Of a stretch of 55,320 nucleotides of DNA, positions 35,053 through 43,821 are shown piece after piece (the first letter of the stretch is position 1; each line of letters starts with the position of its first letter). Origin of the DNA: Clostridiales bacterium UBA6114. Its GTDB lineage: Bacteria; Bacillota; Clostridia; Oscillospirales; Butyricicoccaceae. The stretch spans positions 1 to 55,320 of the forward strand of contig DIWE01000020.1 of NCBI GenBank assembly GCA_002423435.1, read 5' to 3'. The notes below the pieces were generated by a model. The model was not told the DNA's origin. It did not search any database and worked only from the letters and a program-made list of their open reading frames with translations. The translations under genes were made by a program, and so were the position numbers.

Positions 35053-35322
35053 TCAGACCGCCTCCTTCATGGCCCTTAATACGGCCGTTTCCACCCGCGC
35101 CGAAATCGTGCAGTCAAAAGCCCCCTTGTCCTGAACATGCACCTTGGCGCCGGTCACGCCCAGGCGCTGTAACGTTCCCTTTACGCACGCTTCAATCTGA
35201 TCCCCGAAAATCTCCTTTACCACCGATTCGATCGTGATCGTCAGGTCTTCGGAGGGCTCGAGGGTTACAAGGGCGTCGCTCGACTCCAAAGTTCCCGCCG
35301 CCGCAATTCTTTTGATTGTCAA
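35053..35322 (-). CDS. citD: Citrate lyase gamma subunit (acyl carrier protein)
   Basis: An 89-residue carrier. The prosthetic-group motif AGTLESSD is intact. With TTG 35322 as start the modified serine becomes Ser14, exactly as in enterobacterial CitD, and AAGGAG lies about 11 bases upstream; a GTG at 35334 abuts that site. The C-terminal DKGAFDCTISARVETAVLRA is also typical. It carries the phosphoribosyl-dephospho-CoA arm of the lyase. No CitX or CitG is found in the window, so arm synthesis and attachment must come from elsewhere. Confidence 0.88.
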   Translation of the reverse strand: MTIKRIAAAGTLESSDALVTLEPSEDLTITIESVVKEIFGDQIEACVKGTLQRLGVTGAKVHVQDKGAFDCTISARVETAVLRAMKEAV

Positions 35323-35503
35323 TGCTTTCTTCACTCCTTACTAAAATCGTAACCTGACCGCGCATAAGAAGCATATCCGACCGCCGGTTCTGTTTTTTCC
35401 GGAGCTTAGCAGTATTTCGTTCCACCTTCCTTCTCAGCTTTTCCGTGATGAATCCCGGCTCTTTGTCGGATGCTGTCGGTTTCTTCAAGAAAGACGCGAA
35501 GAT

Positions 35504-36520
35504 TTACGTCGCTTTGATTTTTTCTATGGCCTGCCTGGCCATGGGCGACGTAAGGTAACGATAGGTGCTGTCCGGCACCATTTTTTTTACCTCGTCCCAA
35601 TCGTCGTTTTTAATGGACTCGCGCACCTTCGACGCGCTGACGACAGTCCCGTCGACGGCGACGCGTTCGATCTCGATTACTTCGATGCCCTTCGGCGGAA
35701 GCCGTTCCTGGAGGGCGCGGTTATAGAGATTGGTCGATTTGCTCGTGGGCTCGGTCCCGACAAACCGCCTTTTTACGCGCAGGGCCGGCGCGATGACCTC
35801 GGCGAAGATAGCGGCGTCCATCGCGCCCTGTGCCGCGGCGAGGTTTTCGTCTCTTGTGAAATACGATGGAAAGGTGACCGACGAGATGACGTATTCCCCG
35901 CCCGGTATGACGCAGACGTTTTTTAGGTCCTTCGTCCCCTCGCAAATCAGTTCAAAACGGTGTTCAAACGGAAACACCGACAGATCCTCCTGTACCACAA
36001 GGAGCCATACCCACTCGCTTTCCGAGCTCGCCTTTTCGACCAGGTAACGGTGCCCCTTTGTAAAGGGGTTGCAGTTCATCACGAGGCAGGCGCAGCTTTC
36101 CGGCTTTTCCTCGGCCAGTTTTTTTAGATTTTGTATGTAAGCCGCGACGTTTCCCGTGCCGTATTCGAGAAAGGACGCATAGGGCGGCGCCTCGGCAACG
36201 AGCTTTAAGCCGATGCCCGACAAAAGGCCCGCCATCGACGGCTTGGTGATAACGTTTAAATGGGTGATACCGCGCTCCGCCGCCATTTTGATCAGTTCGG
36301 TCACGAGCGAGGCCGACAGCCCCTCTCCCTGTCTGCTTCTGTCCACCGCGAGCCCCTGAAGCATGTTTCCCTTGAGAAAGCCGCACCCGATCAGCTCCCC
36401 GTTGTCAAAGACGCCGAGATTGTCGTCCGCGCCTTCCGGCAGCGTCAGTTCAAAATCGGAAAGCAGCTTCGTCAAATACCGGTTATTTTCCGGATTCCTG
36501 ATGCGATGAAAATCTACCAC
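35504..36520 (-). CDS. citC: [Citrate (pro-3S)-lyase] ligase
   Basis: A 338-residue enzyme that acetylates the lyase carrier with ATP and acetate. An N-terminal GNAT-like domain (about 1-135, with VDRSRQGEGLSASLVTELI) precedes a nucleotidyltransferase domain. The latter starts with LVMNCNPFTKGHRYLVE near residue 147, the HxGH-type site, and has SASKVRESI near 303. The order citC-D-E-F is classical. GTG start with AAGGAGG. It lies 150 bp after the dehydrogenase gene. Its presence makes an active citrate-lyase-type complex very likely. Confidence 0.93.
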   Translation of the reverse strand: MVDFHRIRNPENNRYLTKLLSDFELTLPEGADDNLGVFDNGELIGCGFLKGNMLQGLAVDRSRQGEGLSASLVTELIKMAAERGITHLNVITKPSMAGLLSGIGLKLVAEAPPYASFLEYGTGNVAAYIQNLKKLAEEKPESCACLVMNCNPFTKGHRYLVEKASSESEWVWLLVVQEDLSVFPFEHRFELICEGTKDLKNVCVIPGGEYVISSVTFPSYFTRDENLAAAQGAMDAAIFAEVIAPALRVKRRFVGTEPTSKSTNLYNRALQERLPPKGIEVIEIERVAVDGTVVSASKVRESIKNDDWDEVKKMVPDSTYRYLTSPMARQAIEKIKAT

Positions 36521-36669
36521 ATTAACCCCTCCTTGATAAAGGCAACTCCCGCTGCCCCTTTACCGGACCGGTTCTGCGTCCGGACGCTTTTTTATTAAGT
36601 ATGCGGTCCGGCCTCCGATCCGCCTGTATGTATTCTTTTATATTTACCCGACGCGTTTCCCGAGGCATT

Positions 36670-37782
36670 TTAAGTCGCAAGCCCGCATCCGGGGTCAGAC
36701 AAGCTTTTAAGCTCAAGGATGATCTGTCCGCCTAGCTCGGTGGTCTTCGTGTCGCCGCCGACATCCGAGGTCAGATACCCCGCTTTAAGCGCGTTGTCCA
36801 CCGCTTTGTCGATCAGCTTCGCGGCCGTGAGCGCGCCCTCGTTTCCGAAGCGTTCGCCCAGCCATTCCAGCATGAATGCTCCGGACAGCACGGTCGCCAC
36901 GGGATTTGCGATGTTTTTCCCCGCTATCGTGGGCGCGGAGCCGTGGGCGGGCTCAAACATGGCGTGGCGGTCTCCGATCTCGGCGGAGGGGGCCATGCCC
37001 ATCCCGCCTACAAGCCCGGCCGCAAGGTCGGAAATAATGTCTCCGAACATGTTTTCCGCGACGATGACGTCATACGCCTCCGGCTTCTGGATCAGCATCA
37101 GGGTGATGGCGTCGACATAGGAATAATCCCTTTGGATTTCGGGGTATCGCCCGGCAACCTCGTCGTAGATCTTTCGCCAGAAGGCCATTCCTTTAAAGTT
37201 GTTGGACTTGTCGACGCAGGTGACGACGCGTTTATTGTCCAGCGGGCGCCCGTTCCTCTTTTCAGAGAGCTTAAACGAATAATCGCAGATCCGCTCGGTG
37301 CCTTTTCTGGTTATCACCATGGAGTCGACGTGCACCTCGTCAAAAACGCTGGCCCCCGCCTGGAAGGAGGCGAACAGGCCCTCGGTGCTCTCCCGCATGA
37401 TGACAAGATCGATTTTTTCCTTGCCGATAACGGATTTTATGTTGGGACGGAGCTTGATCGGGCGCAGGCCCGCATACATGTCAAGCTGCTTTCTCATTTC
37501 GATGACGATTTTTCCCTGAACCTCGGTGCCGTCCTCCTGGACAACCTGGGGAAGGCCCATGGCACCCAGAAAAATCGCGTCGGAGGCCTTGCACATCTCA
37601 AAATTCTCTTTGGGAAACGCCACTCCGGTCTTTAAAAAACAGTCGGCGCCGGCATCCAGCAGCTCGAATTCGAGGGAGAACCCTCCGATCATCTCTTCGG
37701 CCGCCTTGAGCACCCTCATGCCCTCCCGAACGACCTCCGGACCGATGCCGTCCCCCGGCAGGGTTGCAATCTTAAAAGGCAT
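36670..37782 (-). CDS. Isocitrate/isopropylmalate dehydrogenase family enzyme
   Basis: A 370-residue beta-decarboxylating dehydrogenase. LPGDGIGPEV at the N-terminus, MRESTEGLFASF near residue 107, the YVDAITLMLIQKP block near 222 and FEPAHGSAPTIAGKNIANP near 272 are family marks. The substrate segment reads RESTEGLFA rather than RELTGGIYFG of LeuB or RENTEGEYS of NAD-isocitrate dehydrogenase, so specificity is uncertain; tartrate/D-malate or an alkylmalate fit as well. It is the first gene of the lyase operon, start after AAAGGAGG. It probably oxidises the isomerised acid made by LeuCD or PrpD. Confidence 0.85.
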   Translation of the reverse strand: MPFKIATLPGDGIGPEVVREGMRVLKAAEEMIGGFSLEFELLDAGADCFLKTGVAFPKENFEMCKASDAIFLGAMGLPQVVQEDGTEVQGKIVIEMRKQLDMYAGLRPIKLRPNIKSVIGKEKIDLVIMRESTEGLFASFQAGASVFDEVHVDSMVITRKGTERICDYSFKLSEKRNGRPLDNKRVVTCVDKSNNFKGMAFWRKIYDEVAGRYPEIQRDYSYVDAITLMLIQKPEAYDVIVAENMFGDIISDLAAGLVGGMGMAPSAEIGDRHAMFEPAHGSAPTIAGKNIANPVATVLSGAFMLEWLGERFGNEGALTAAKLIDKAVDNALKAGYLTSDVGGDTKTTELGGQIILELKSLSDPGCGLAT

Positions 37783-38157
37783 TTTCGTCCTCCTTTCACC
37801 CGGATCAGTTTATAAAAAAACAGCTTTGTTTATCAAACCGCGGTCGGCTGCTTCCCGACTGCCGAAAAATGCATGCCGCGGTCAGCTTGGAAGCGATGCC
37901 TTATGGACTGCATGTGAAAAATTTTATCACAAAAGGAAATAAATGTAAATAGCGTTTGCCAAACAAACCGCAAAACGGGCGGGAAAGCGGATGTGCCGCG
38001 CGGCCGAAGAGGCATCATAGCAGCAATTATATGCAGTATCTCTTGCACAGGCAAAAATTTGAGTGTAATATTGTTGATTATGGATACATGCAAATTGCAT
38101 CTCCTCCGGTTGAGAAACCGTAATTACAATTAAAAACAAATCAGGTGTTCGACATTG
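37783..38157. promoter_or_regulatory. Divergent promoter region between the lyase operon and an MFS gene
   Basis: 375 bp without a gene. It includes the perfect palindrome ATGCAAATTGCAT near 38089-38101, about 60 bp before the MFS start, and GTTTGCCAAACAAAC near 37955. Either could be an operator. Not matched to a known family. Confidence 0.4.
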
Positions 38158-39402
38158 ATGACTGTAGGTAAAATTGCCTTTGTGCTTGAAACGACCTTTT
38201 CTTCCCTCAAATACAAGAATTTTCGGTACTTCTGGTTCGGTCAGTGTATTTCGCTCATGGGCACCTGGATGCAGCGGACGGCTCAGGTGTGGCTTGTCTA
38301 TACGATTACAAAATCACCGTTTCTCGTCGGCCTGCTCGGCGTGTGCCAATTTACGCCGATGCTTTTGTTCACGCTTTTCGCAGGAGTATTCGTCGACCGG
38401 TTCCCGAAGAGAAAGATCCTTCTTCTGACCCAGTTTTTATTTATGCTGCAGGCGGTCGTTTTAACGCTCCTCACCTATTCGGGCGTCATCCGCTACTGGC
38501 ATATCCTCGTTCTCAGCGCGTTCTTCGGCCTGACGCAGACGCTCGACATGCCCGCCCGTCAATCCTTCTTTATCGAGCTTGTCGGCAAAGCGGACGTCAT
38601 GAACGGCATATCCTTAAACTCGACCGTCGTAAACCTCGCCAAAATCATCGGGCCGGCGGCAGCGGGAATCGTGATGTTGAAATACGGGATCGTTTTCTGC
38701 TTTTTATTAAACGCGCTCAGCTATCTTGCCGTGCTGACGGGGCTCTTTTTGATGAAGACGAACGACACCGTGCCGAAAAGAATCAGAAGGAACGCGGTGC
38801 AGGAGATCGCGGAGGGTCTCAAATACATATGGAGCAATGAAACGATGTCTGTCAATGTGCTTATCATGGCAGTTGTCTGTACTTTCGCCATGAACAACGA
38901 TGTCATCATCCCGGTCTTTACAAAATCGGTGCTCGAAATGGGCGCCGATGCGTACACGTCGCTGATGACGGCGATCGGGGTCGGCGCTTTTACGGCGGCA
39001 ATCGTTATGGCCGCCACCGCAAAAACCGGGATCAAACGAAGGATTCTCCTTATCAGCGGCACCGCAACAGCCTCCATCCAGATAATAATGTTTTTTGTCC
39101 GAAACCATTTTGCAGCGCTCGTTTTAACGGCGGCGGTCGGTTTTTGCAATCTTGCGTTCATAAACCGCGGCAACTCCATATTCCAGATCTATTCATCCGA
39201 TGAATACCGTGGAAGGGTGATGAGCGTCTATTCCTTCTTAAACCAGGGCTCCACCCCGGTGGGCAATTTTTTCGCGGGCACGGTGATGGAACACTTAGGC
39301 GGCAGATCGGGCTTCCCTGCGTGCGGCGCGGCCACCCTTATCTGCCTGATCCCGGTGCTTTTCCTGAAAAGGAAGGCGATTCGGGGCTGGTTGAAATCGT
39401 AA
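38158..39402 (+). CDS. MFS transporter, DHA3/EntS-like
   Basis: A 414-residue major facilitator with about 12 hydrophobic helices. The opening FSSLKYKNFRYFWFGQCISLMG and the following TWMQRTAQVWLVY are typical of the DHA3 (enterobactin exporter EntS, macrolide efflux) group, as is LFAGVFVDRFPKRKIL. ATG 38158 has AGGTG ten bases upstream, with TTG 38155 just before. It is divergent from the lyase operon and convergent with the aspartate-dehydrogenase gene. The substrate is unknown. Confidence 0.87.
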   Translation: MTVGKIAFVLETTFSSLKYKNFRYFWFGQCISLMGTWMQRTAQVWLVYTITKSPFLVGLLGVCQFTPMLLFTLFAGVFVDRFPKRKILLLTQFLFMLQAVVLTLLTYSGVIRYWHILVLSAFFGLTQTLDMPARQSFFIELVGKADVMNGISLNSTVVNLAKIIGPAAAGIVMLKYGIVFCFLLNALSYLAVLTGLFLMKTNDTVPKRIRRNAVQEIAEGLKYIWSNETMSVNVLIMAVVCTFAMNNDVIIPVFTKSVLEMGADAYTSLMTAIGVGAFTAAIVMAATAKTGIKRRILLISGTATASIQIIMFFVRNHFAALVLTAAVGFCNLAFINRGNSIFQIYSSDEYRGRVMSVYSFLNQGSTPVGNFFAGTVMEHLGGRSGFPACGAATLICLIPVLFLKRKAIRGWLKS

Positions 39403-39425
39403 AATCCGAGCCTTTCCGCTGAAAA

Positions 39426-39727
39426 ATCCCCCAATCGCAGCAAAATAGAACTGCGATTGGGGGATTGTCCATGTAAATAATGTCCACTGAACAAATGCGA
39501 TTTGCGAATCGCATTTGCCGGAAAGGCGGTTTCCACCTTTCCGGGCGGCAAAACGAGCCTGTTTTGCCGCTTCAGATGCATTGTTTGACTGTCCGCTTGG
39601 ATTTGCGGACACACGCCGCAAACCCAAGGTGCAAGGTTTTTGGCTGGAAACAGCCAAAAGCCTTGCACCTGAACAAAACAAAAACAGATTGAAAGGCTTG
39701 ATATGACTGAGTTTTTGTTTTGTTCAG
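39426..39727. repeat. Hairpin ladder A (seven successive stem-loops)
   Basis: Between convergent genes, seven different stem-loops follow each other. They are 39426-39440/39451-39465 (15 bp), 39493-39502/39507-39516 (10 bp), 39518-39526/39536-39544 (9 bp plus inner GG/CC), 39545-39554/39561-39570 (10 bp), 39591-39596/39605-39610 (6 bp), 39627-39646/39651-39670 (20 bp with one G-T pair, GAAA loop) and 39671-39685/39711-39725 (15 bp). The first is followed by TTTTT on the minus strand and can end transcription. The density far exceeds what a terminator needs. The whole 363-bp gap has no gene. Confidence 0.75.
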
Positions 39728-39765
39728 CGGCCATTAAATAAGTCTGGGCTTTGCTCGAAAAAAAA

Positions 39766-40521
39766 TCAGACAAAGCAAAAGCCTGATTTGTTATCCAAAA
39801 TTCTGTGCAGACTCGCTACCGCGGAATACGGCGTATACTTGCCCGTTACCCCGCCGCTTGAAAAGCTGCTGACAACGACCTCAAAATGGATTCCTTCCCC
39901 ATCCACCGTGATTTTATGGGAATTGGTATCGACTGCCGGGTCCGAGACGATTGCCGAGCGCGTCCGATCAAATCCAATGCCTGCCAGCGCTACCGTCGCG
40001 TGTACATTGACATTCCGGGGGTAGGCTTTGCATGCTCCCCTTGTTGTCCCCTCGTAAACGACTGTTCTTTCCGTGTCCGCGCGCCCCAGGCTATTCGGGT
40101 TTTTTGTTGTTTCAATTTTAATCGAGCTTATCAGCCTGCTGCCGTCGCCGATGCCGTCAATACCCAAAATAGCGCCGTGGGGCAGGTATATCTTTCTCCC
40201 GTATTGCCGGGCAAGGGCAGTCGCGTATTCATAAAAGGCCTCGTCGGAAAAGGACGTTACGGAAAAGATCATTAAATCGCAATGCTTTAAGATGCCGCTT
40301 ATATTCTCCGTCAATATGGCCGACGTAGCCGCCTCAACGACCAGGTCGGTATTCGCCAGCAGCTCCTCGTCCATGCCGCCGACAACCGGGAACATATCTT
40401 CTCCGGCCTTTTTGTAAAAAGGGTCCTGGACAAACGCGACGGAATGCTCGCCGCTTAAAACCAGATCGCGCAGCATTGTCCCGCCGATTTTGCCGCACCC
40501 CAGAAAGCCAACGCGCTTCAT
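39766..40521 (-). CDS. Aspartate dehydrogenase-like protein (NadX family)
   Basis: A 251-residue NAD(P)-dependent enzyme. The N-terminal Rossmann motif is FLGCGKIGG, and the catalytic block YPRNVNVHATVALAGIGFDRT near residue 167 is that of L-aspartate dehydrogenase/iminosuccinate reductase (DUF108). A His-containing VDTNSHKITVDGEG follows. Such enzymes interconvert aspartate and iminosuccinate or related 2-imino acids. The ATG overlaps the stop of the upstream aminotransferase by one base, and GGGAGG precedes it. Last gene of the cluster. No NadA or NadB is nearby, so a catabolic role is more likely than NAD synthesis. Confidence 0.82.
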   Translation of the reverse strand: MKRVGFLGCGKIGGTMLRDLVLSGEHSVAFVQDPFYKKAGEDMFPVVGGMDEELLANTDLVVEAATSAILTENISGILKHCDLMIFSVTSFSDEAFYEYATALARQYGRKIYLPHGAILGIDGIGDGSRLISSIKIETTKNPNSLGRADTERTVVYEGTTRGACKAYPRNVNVHATVALAGIGFDRTRSAIVSDPAVDTNSHKITVDGEGIHFEVVVSSFSSGGVTGKYTPYSAVASLHRILDNKSGFCFV

Positions 40522-41729
40522 CAGCGATACCTCCCAATAATACTAAGCGTGCGCTCGATCGCGTCGTGCGCCTTAGCGGCGTCCTGAGAGAAATTCAGCC
40601 GGAAACAGTCGGTAAACTGCGGCCCGAATTCGGTCCCCGGAGTAACGGTCACGCTCGCCTGCAGGCGCAGAATTTTTGAAAAATCCTGAATATTTACTCT
40701 TAATCCCTTTGCCCGGGGGAATATATAGCTTCCGCCCTCCGTAGGCCTGACGCTGATCCCCTCGGCCGAGGCAAAAAGCTTTAAAAGGTCGTCCCGTATG
40801 GCCTGATGCGCAAGGACCCTCTCCCGCATCCAGCCTTCCGGCTCGCTGAACCATGTTTTGAAGACCGCCTGATTATACCCCGGGCACCGCAGCGAGACGA
40901 TAGCCTGCAGCTTTTCCATCCGGCTCAAAAGCATCGGCGAGCCGAACGCGGCGCCAAGCCTGAATCCGCTGAGCGACTCTGTCTTGGACGGGCCCATGAT
41001 GGTAATCAGGCGATCGGGGTCCAGCAAATTGAGCGCCCTCAGATGTGTGTAACCCCTGTTGTCGAAAATCTGCCGTGAATACAGCTCGTCGGCTATGACA
41101 AAAGCGCCGTACTTCTCGGCAAGCACCGCGATACTGCGGACCTCTTCACTGGTGTAAATAACGCCTGTGGGGTTATTCGGATTGGAAAACAGAAACAGTT
41201 TGACACCGTTTTTGAAAGCCTGCTCAAGCTGGTCGAGGTCCAGCCCGGCTCTGTCGAAGGATTTCATATAATCGAGAGCGACCGGGACAAGCTCGCCGTC
41301 GAAGAACTCAGTAAGCTTTCTGTTGGCAAAATAGTCCGGTTCGACAATGGCCACCTTGTCGCCCCTGGCGATCAGGGAGCCCATGGCGAGGAACAGCGCC
41401 CCCTGTGTCCCCGGAGTAAGTATCAGGCCGTCGGCGGAAACCGGCGCTCCCGTAAAATCGGCGAGTTTTTCGGCAAGCTTCTCGCGGATAACGGATTTTC
41501 CCATATACTCTGTGTAGGCCTGCGCCCCGCCGGTTTCGTACCCGTCGCAGAAGGCCTCGAATGCGCCGGGCGTAGGCTTAAAAGCGTCGACGTCACCGTG
41601 CGAAAAATCCACGGGAGCCCCTTCGAGCTTATCTCCCTTCATGGGAAGCGCCGCCGCCTTCTGCCGCACCTCCTGGCCGGGAGCGCTGTCCACACCCAGC
41701 TTCGCAAATTTTTTCTCAAGTAAATCCAT
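40521..41729 (-). CDS. PLP-dependent aminotransferase, class I/II
   Basis: A 402-residue fold-type I aminotransferase. The internal aldimine lysine is in GPSKTESLSGFRLG near residue 232. FSNPNNPTGVIY near 182 and VIADELYSRQIF near 213 complete the signature, and the C-terminal arginine for the carboxylate is in CFRLNFSQ. It moves an amino group between an amino acid and a 2-oxo acid. Start follows AGAGGTGAG. It overlaps the dehydrogenase by one base and is ten bp from the second aminotransferase, so the three work in sequence. Confidence 0.9.
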   Translation of the reverse strand: MDLLEKKFAKLGVDSAPGQEVRQKAAALPMKGDKLEGAPVDFSHGDVDAFKPTPGAFEAFCDGYETGGAQAYTEYMGKSVIREKLAEKLADFTGAPVSADGLILTPGTQGALFLAMGSLIARGDKVAIVEPDYFANRKLTEFFDGELVPVALDYMKSFDRAGLDLDQLEQAFKNGVKLFLFSNPNNPTGVIYTSEEVRSIAVLAEKYGAFVIADELYSRQIFDNRGYTHLRALNLLDPDRLITIMGPSKTESLSGFRLGAAFGSPMLLSRMEKLQAIVSLRCPGYNQAVFKTWFSEPEGWMRERVLAHQAIRDDLLKLFASAEGISVRPTEGGSYIFPRAKGLRVNIQDFSKILRLQASVTVTPGTEFGPQFTDCFRLNFSQDAAKAHDAIERTLSIIGRYR

Positions 41730-41738
41730 GTCTGATTC

Positions 41739-42818
41739 TCACCTCTGTTCAAATTCTGTTATTATTTTTTCAGCCGCATACAGAAAGGCGGCCACATCCG
41801 TCTCCGCGACATAGCCCATCGTTCCCACGCGGAACGTAGTGTCATGCAGGTCGGCCTGTCCGTTGTAGATCTGAATGCCGTACTCTTCCCTGAGCCTTTT
41901 TACAAACGCCGGACTTTTGTCATAGAAGAACGTGTTGACGGATTTCGACGCATAAGAGGGGTCTTTTGCAAAGCGGCGGATGCCCAATGACCCGAGCTTT
42001 TCCGAAACCATCTCCGAAAGCCTGGTGTTTCTTGCCACGACGTTGTCTATGCCCTCTTCCGCAATCATCTTAACGCTTTCGTTCAAACCGATAATGGCAT
42101 AAATGGCGGGGGTCCAGGGGTGCTGCCCCTTAAGGCCGAAATCTCTCGCTTTTCTCAGGTCAAAATAGAATTTCGGAAGCGTCGACGTTTCGCTTGCCTT
42201 CCACGCTTTATCGCTCAGACAAATCACGGATATTCCCGGCGCACCCATCAGCGCTTTCTGAGAGCTGGCAAAAGCGACGTCGATATGCCAGTCATCCATG
42301 GCAAAATCCAAAGCCCCGATGCCGCTTACGGTATCTGCGACAAGCAGGGCGCCCGTATCCTTCAGAGCCTCCCCGAAAGCCTTGAGATCGCTGGTGACTC
42401 CCGTTGCGCTCTCGTTGTGAATGACAAACACCCCTTTGGTATTCTCATTTACATACGGCATGACATCTTCCACAGCAGCGACCTCGCCGTACGGCTTTTT
42501 GACGCGGGTCACTTTCAGTCCAAAAGCCTCCGCCATATCCGCCATCCTGGCGCTGAAAACTCCCAGCTCAACCGCTACGACCTCGTCGCCCGCGCAGAAG
42601 CAGTTCGTTATGGCGGCCTCCATCGAGCCGGTGCCGGAGCCTGTCAGCACCATAACCTCCTGCCTGGTCTTAAATACTTTTTTCAGGTTTGCGCCGAGCT
42701 CTTTTGAAATCTCTTCAAATTCTTCGGACCTGTGAAAAATAATCTGGCGGTCCATCGCCTTGATCTCGCGCTCCGGGATTGCGGTCGGCCCCGCAAGCAT
42801 CAAAATATTTTTTTTCAT
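41739..42818 (-). CDS. Alanine-glyoxylate/serine-pyruvate aminotransferase family protein
   Basis: A 359-residue class V (AGT-like) aminotransferase. It starts with MLAGPTAIPE, has TGSGTGSMEAA near residue 58 for the cofactor phosphate, VADTVSGIGALDF near 155, and the PLP lysine in ASSQKALMGAPG near 185. Relatives use glyoxylate, pyruvate, aspartate or phosphonates. Start follows AGAGGA. Three bp separate it from the M29-like gene. Its presence next to an aspartate-dehydrogenase-like enzyme recalls parts of the beta-hydroxyaspartate cycle, but no aldolase or dehydratase of that cycle is seen. Confidence 0.9.
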   Translation of the reverse strand: MKKNILMLAGPTAIPEREIKAMDRQIIFHRSEEFEEISKELGANLKKVFKTRQEVMVLTGSGTGSMEAAITNCFCAGDEVVAVELGVFSARMADMAEAFGLKVTRVKKPYGEVAAVEDVMPYVNENTKGVFVIHNESATGVTSDLKAFGEALKDTGALLVADTVSGIGALDFAMDDWHIDVAFASSQKALMGAPGISVICLSDKAWKASETSTLPKFYFDLRKARDFGLKGQHPWTPAIYAIIGLNESVKMIAEEGIDNVVARNTRLSEMVSEKLGSLGIRRFAKDPSYASKSVNTFFYDKSPAFVKRLREEYGIQIYNGQADLHDTTFRVGTMGYVAETDVAAFLYAAEKIITEFEQR

Positions 42819-42821
42819 TTT

Positions 42822-43805
42822 CTATTCCTCTTTTAATATCAATAATTGCCCCTTTTCCATGATCCTCATTCCGTCGACATCCACGTTCGGATTCCGAAAA
42901 ACCGCATCGATATGCACCGTCGCGACGTTTTGCCCGCCCTGGTCCGCATTGTGGCCGAATCCGAAATGACAGGTGCCGTACGCGCCTTCATCCTCCAGCA
43001 TGGAACCCTTCAGCTGTGCTTTGTCGTTTAGTCCGATACCGAACTCCGCCAGAACAAGATTGGCCGGATTGCTTTTGCCGCCCAGCAGCTCTTTAAATTT
43101 TTCAGCATGCCTCCCGCCGATAAATTCCGTTATGCGCCCGTTTTTGATCTTGAGGCGCAATTCTTCGCGGATCAGCCCGATTTCAGGAAACGGGATGCTG
43201 CCGTCGACCACCACGGTTCCTTCGGAGAGCGTCTCGACGGGAGAGACGTTGGCCTCGATATTGGGGGGAGACCCCCACGTGCCGGGAGTTCTGCAGACTC
43301 CGGAAACCTCGTTGCCCGCGCGGCCTTTGGCGCAAAGCGCGATATCTGTTCCGGCCTCGGTTGTAATATGGATCACATCGGCGCTGGTGAGGATCTCCGC
43401 GGTCTTGCGAACGGTATTGCAAATTTTCAAGAAATCGGCGTCCAGCGCGCCTCCCTTCATCATATCCCTGGTGTAATCCGGCATACTGATAAATCTCGCG
43501 CCGTTCTCATTTGCCCGAATCCGGGCCTCGGAATGTGAGAGGGAGAATCTTGTGGGCGCAAAAATGACATCTGCGCCCAGCATTGCTTCTGAAATCGCCT
43601 CCGTCGGCTCTTCCCCGTGGGTGCTCCTGGGCTCCATAATGCATATGCTGTACTCGGCCTCGGCGCTTTTTACGGCATAGGCCAGGACTTCTGCAATATC
43701 GATATTGTCAGTATCACAGACGATCAGCGCCCTTTCACCCGGTTTGAGGCCCGCGTTAATCTGTACGAGCCGCTGAGCTCCATGTAGCATTTCAAGGTTC
43801 TTCAT
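42822..43805 (-). CDS. M29/aminopeptidase T-like enzyme (NicX superfamily)
   Basis: A 327-residue protein with the C-terminal metal site of the M29 aminopeptidase/2,5-dihydroxypyridine dioxygenase (NicX) superfamily. GTCHFGFGHN near residue 279 and VHIDAVFRNPNVDVDG near 297 supply the histidines and aspartate, and EFGIGLND near 253 gives a glutamate. Both peptidase and ring-opening activities exist in the family, so the annotation as leucyl aminopeptidase is only the default. Start follows TAGGAG. It sits between the Gfo/Idh and aminotransferase genes. Confidence 0.8.
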   Translation of the reverse strand: MKNLEMLHGAQRLVQINAGLKPGERALIVCDTDNIDIAEVLAYAVKSAEAEYSICIMEPRSTHGEEPTEAISEAMLGADVIFAPTRFSLSHSEARIRANENGARFISMPDYTRDMMKGGALDADFLKICNTVRKTAEILTSADVIHITTEAGTDIALCAKGRAGNEVSGVCRTPGTWGSPPNIEANVSPVETLSEGTVVVDGSIPFPEIGLIREELRLKIKNGRITEFIGGRHAEKFKELLGGKSNPANLVLAEFGIGLNDKAQLKGSMLEDEGAYGTCHFGFGHNADQGGQNVATVHIDAVFRNPNVDVDGMRIMEKGQLLILKEE

Positions 43806-43821
43806 ACGCTTTTTCTCCTAA

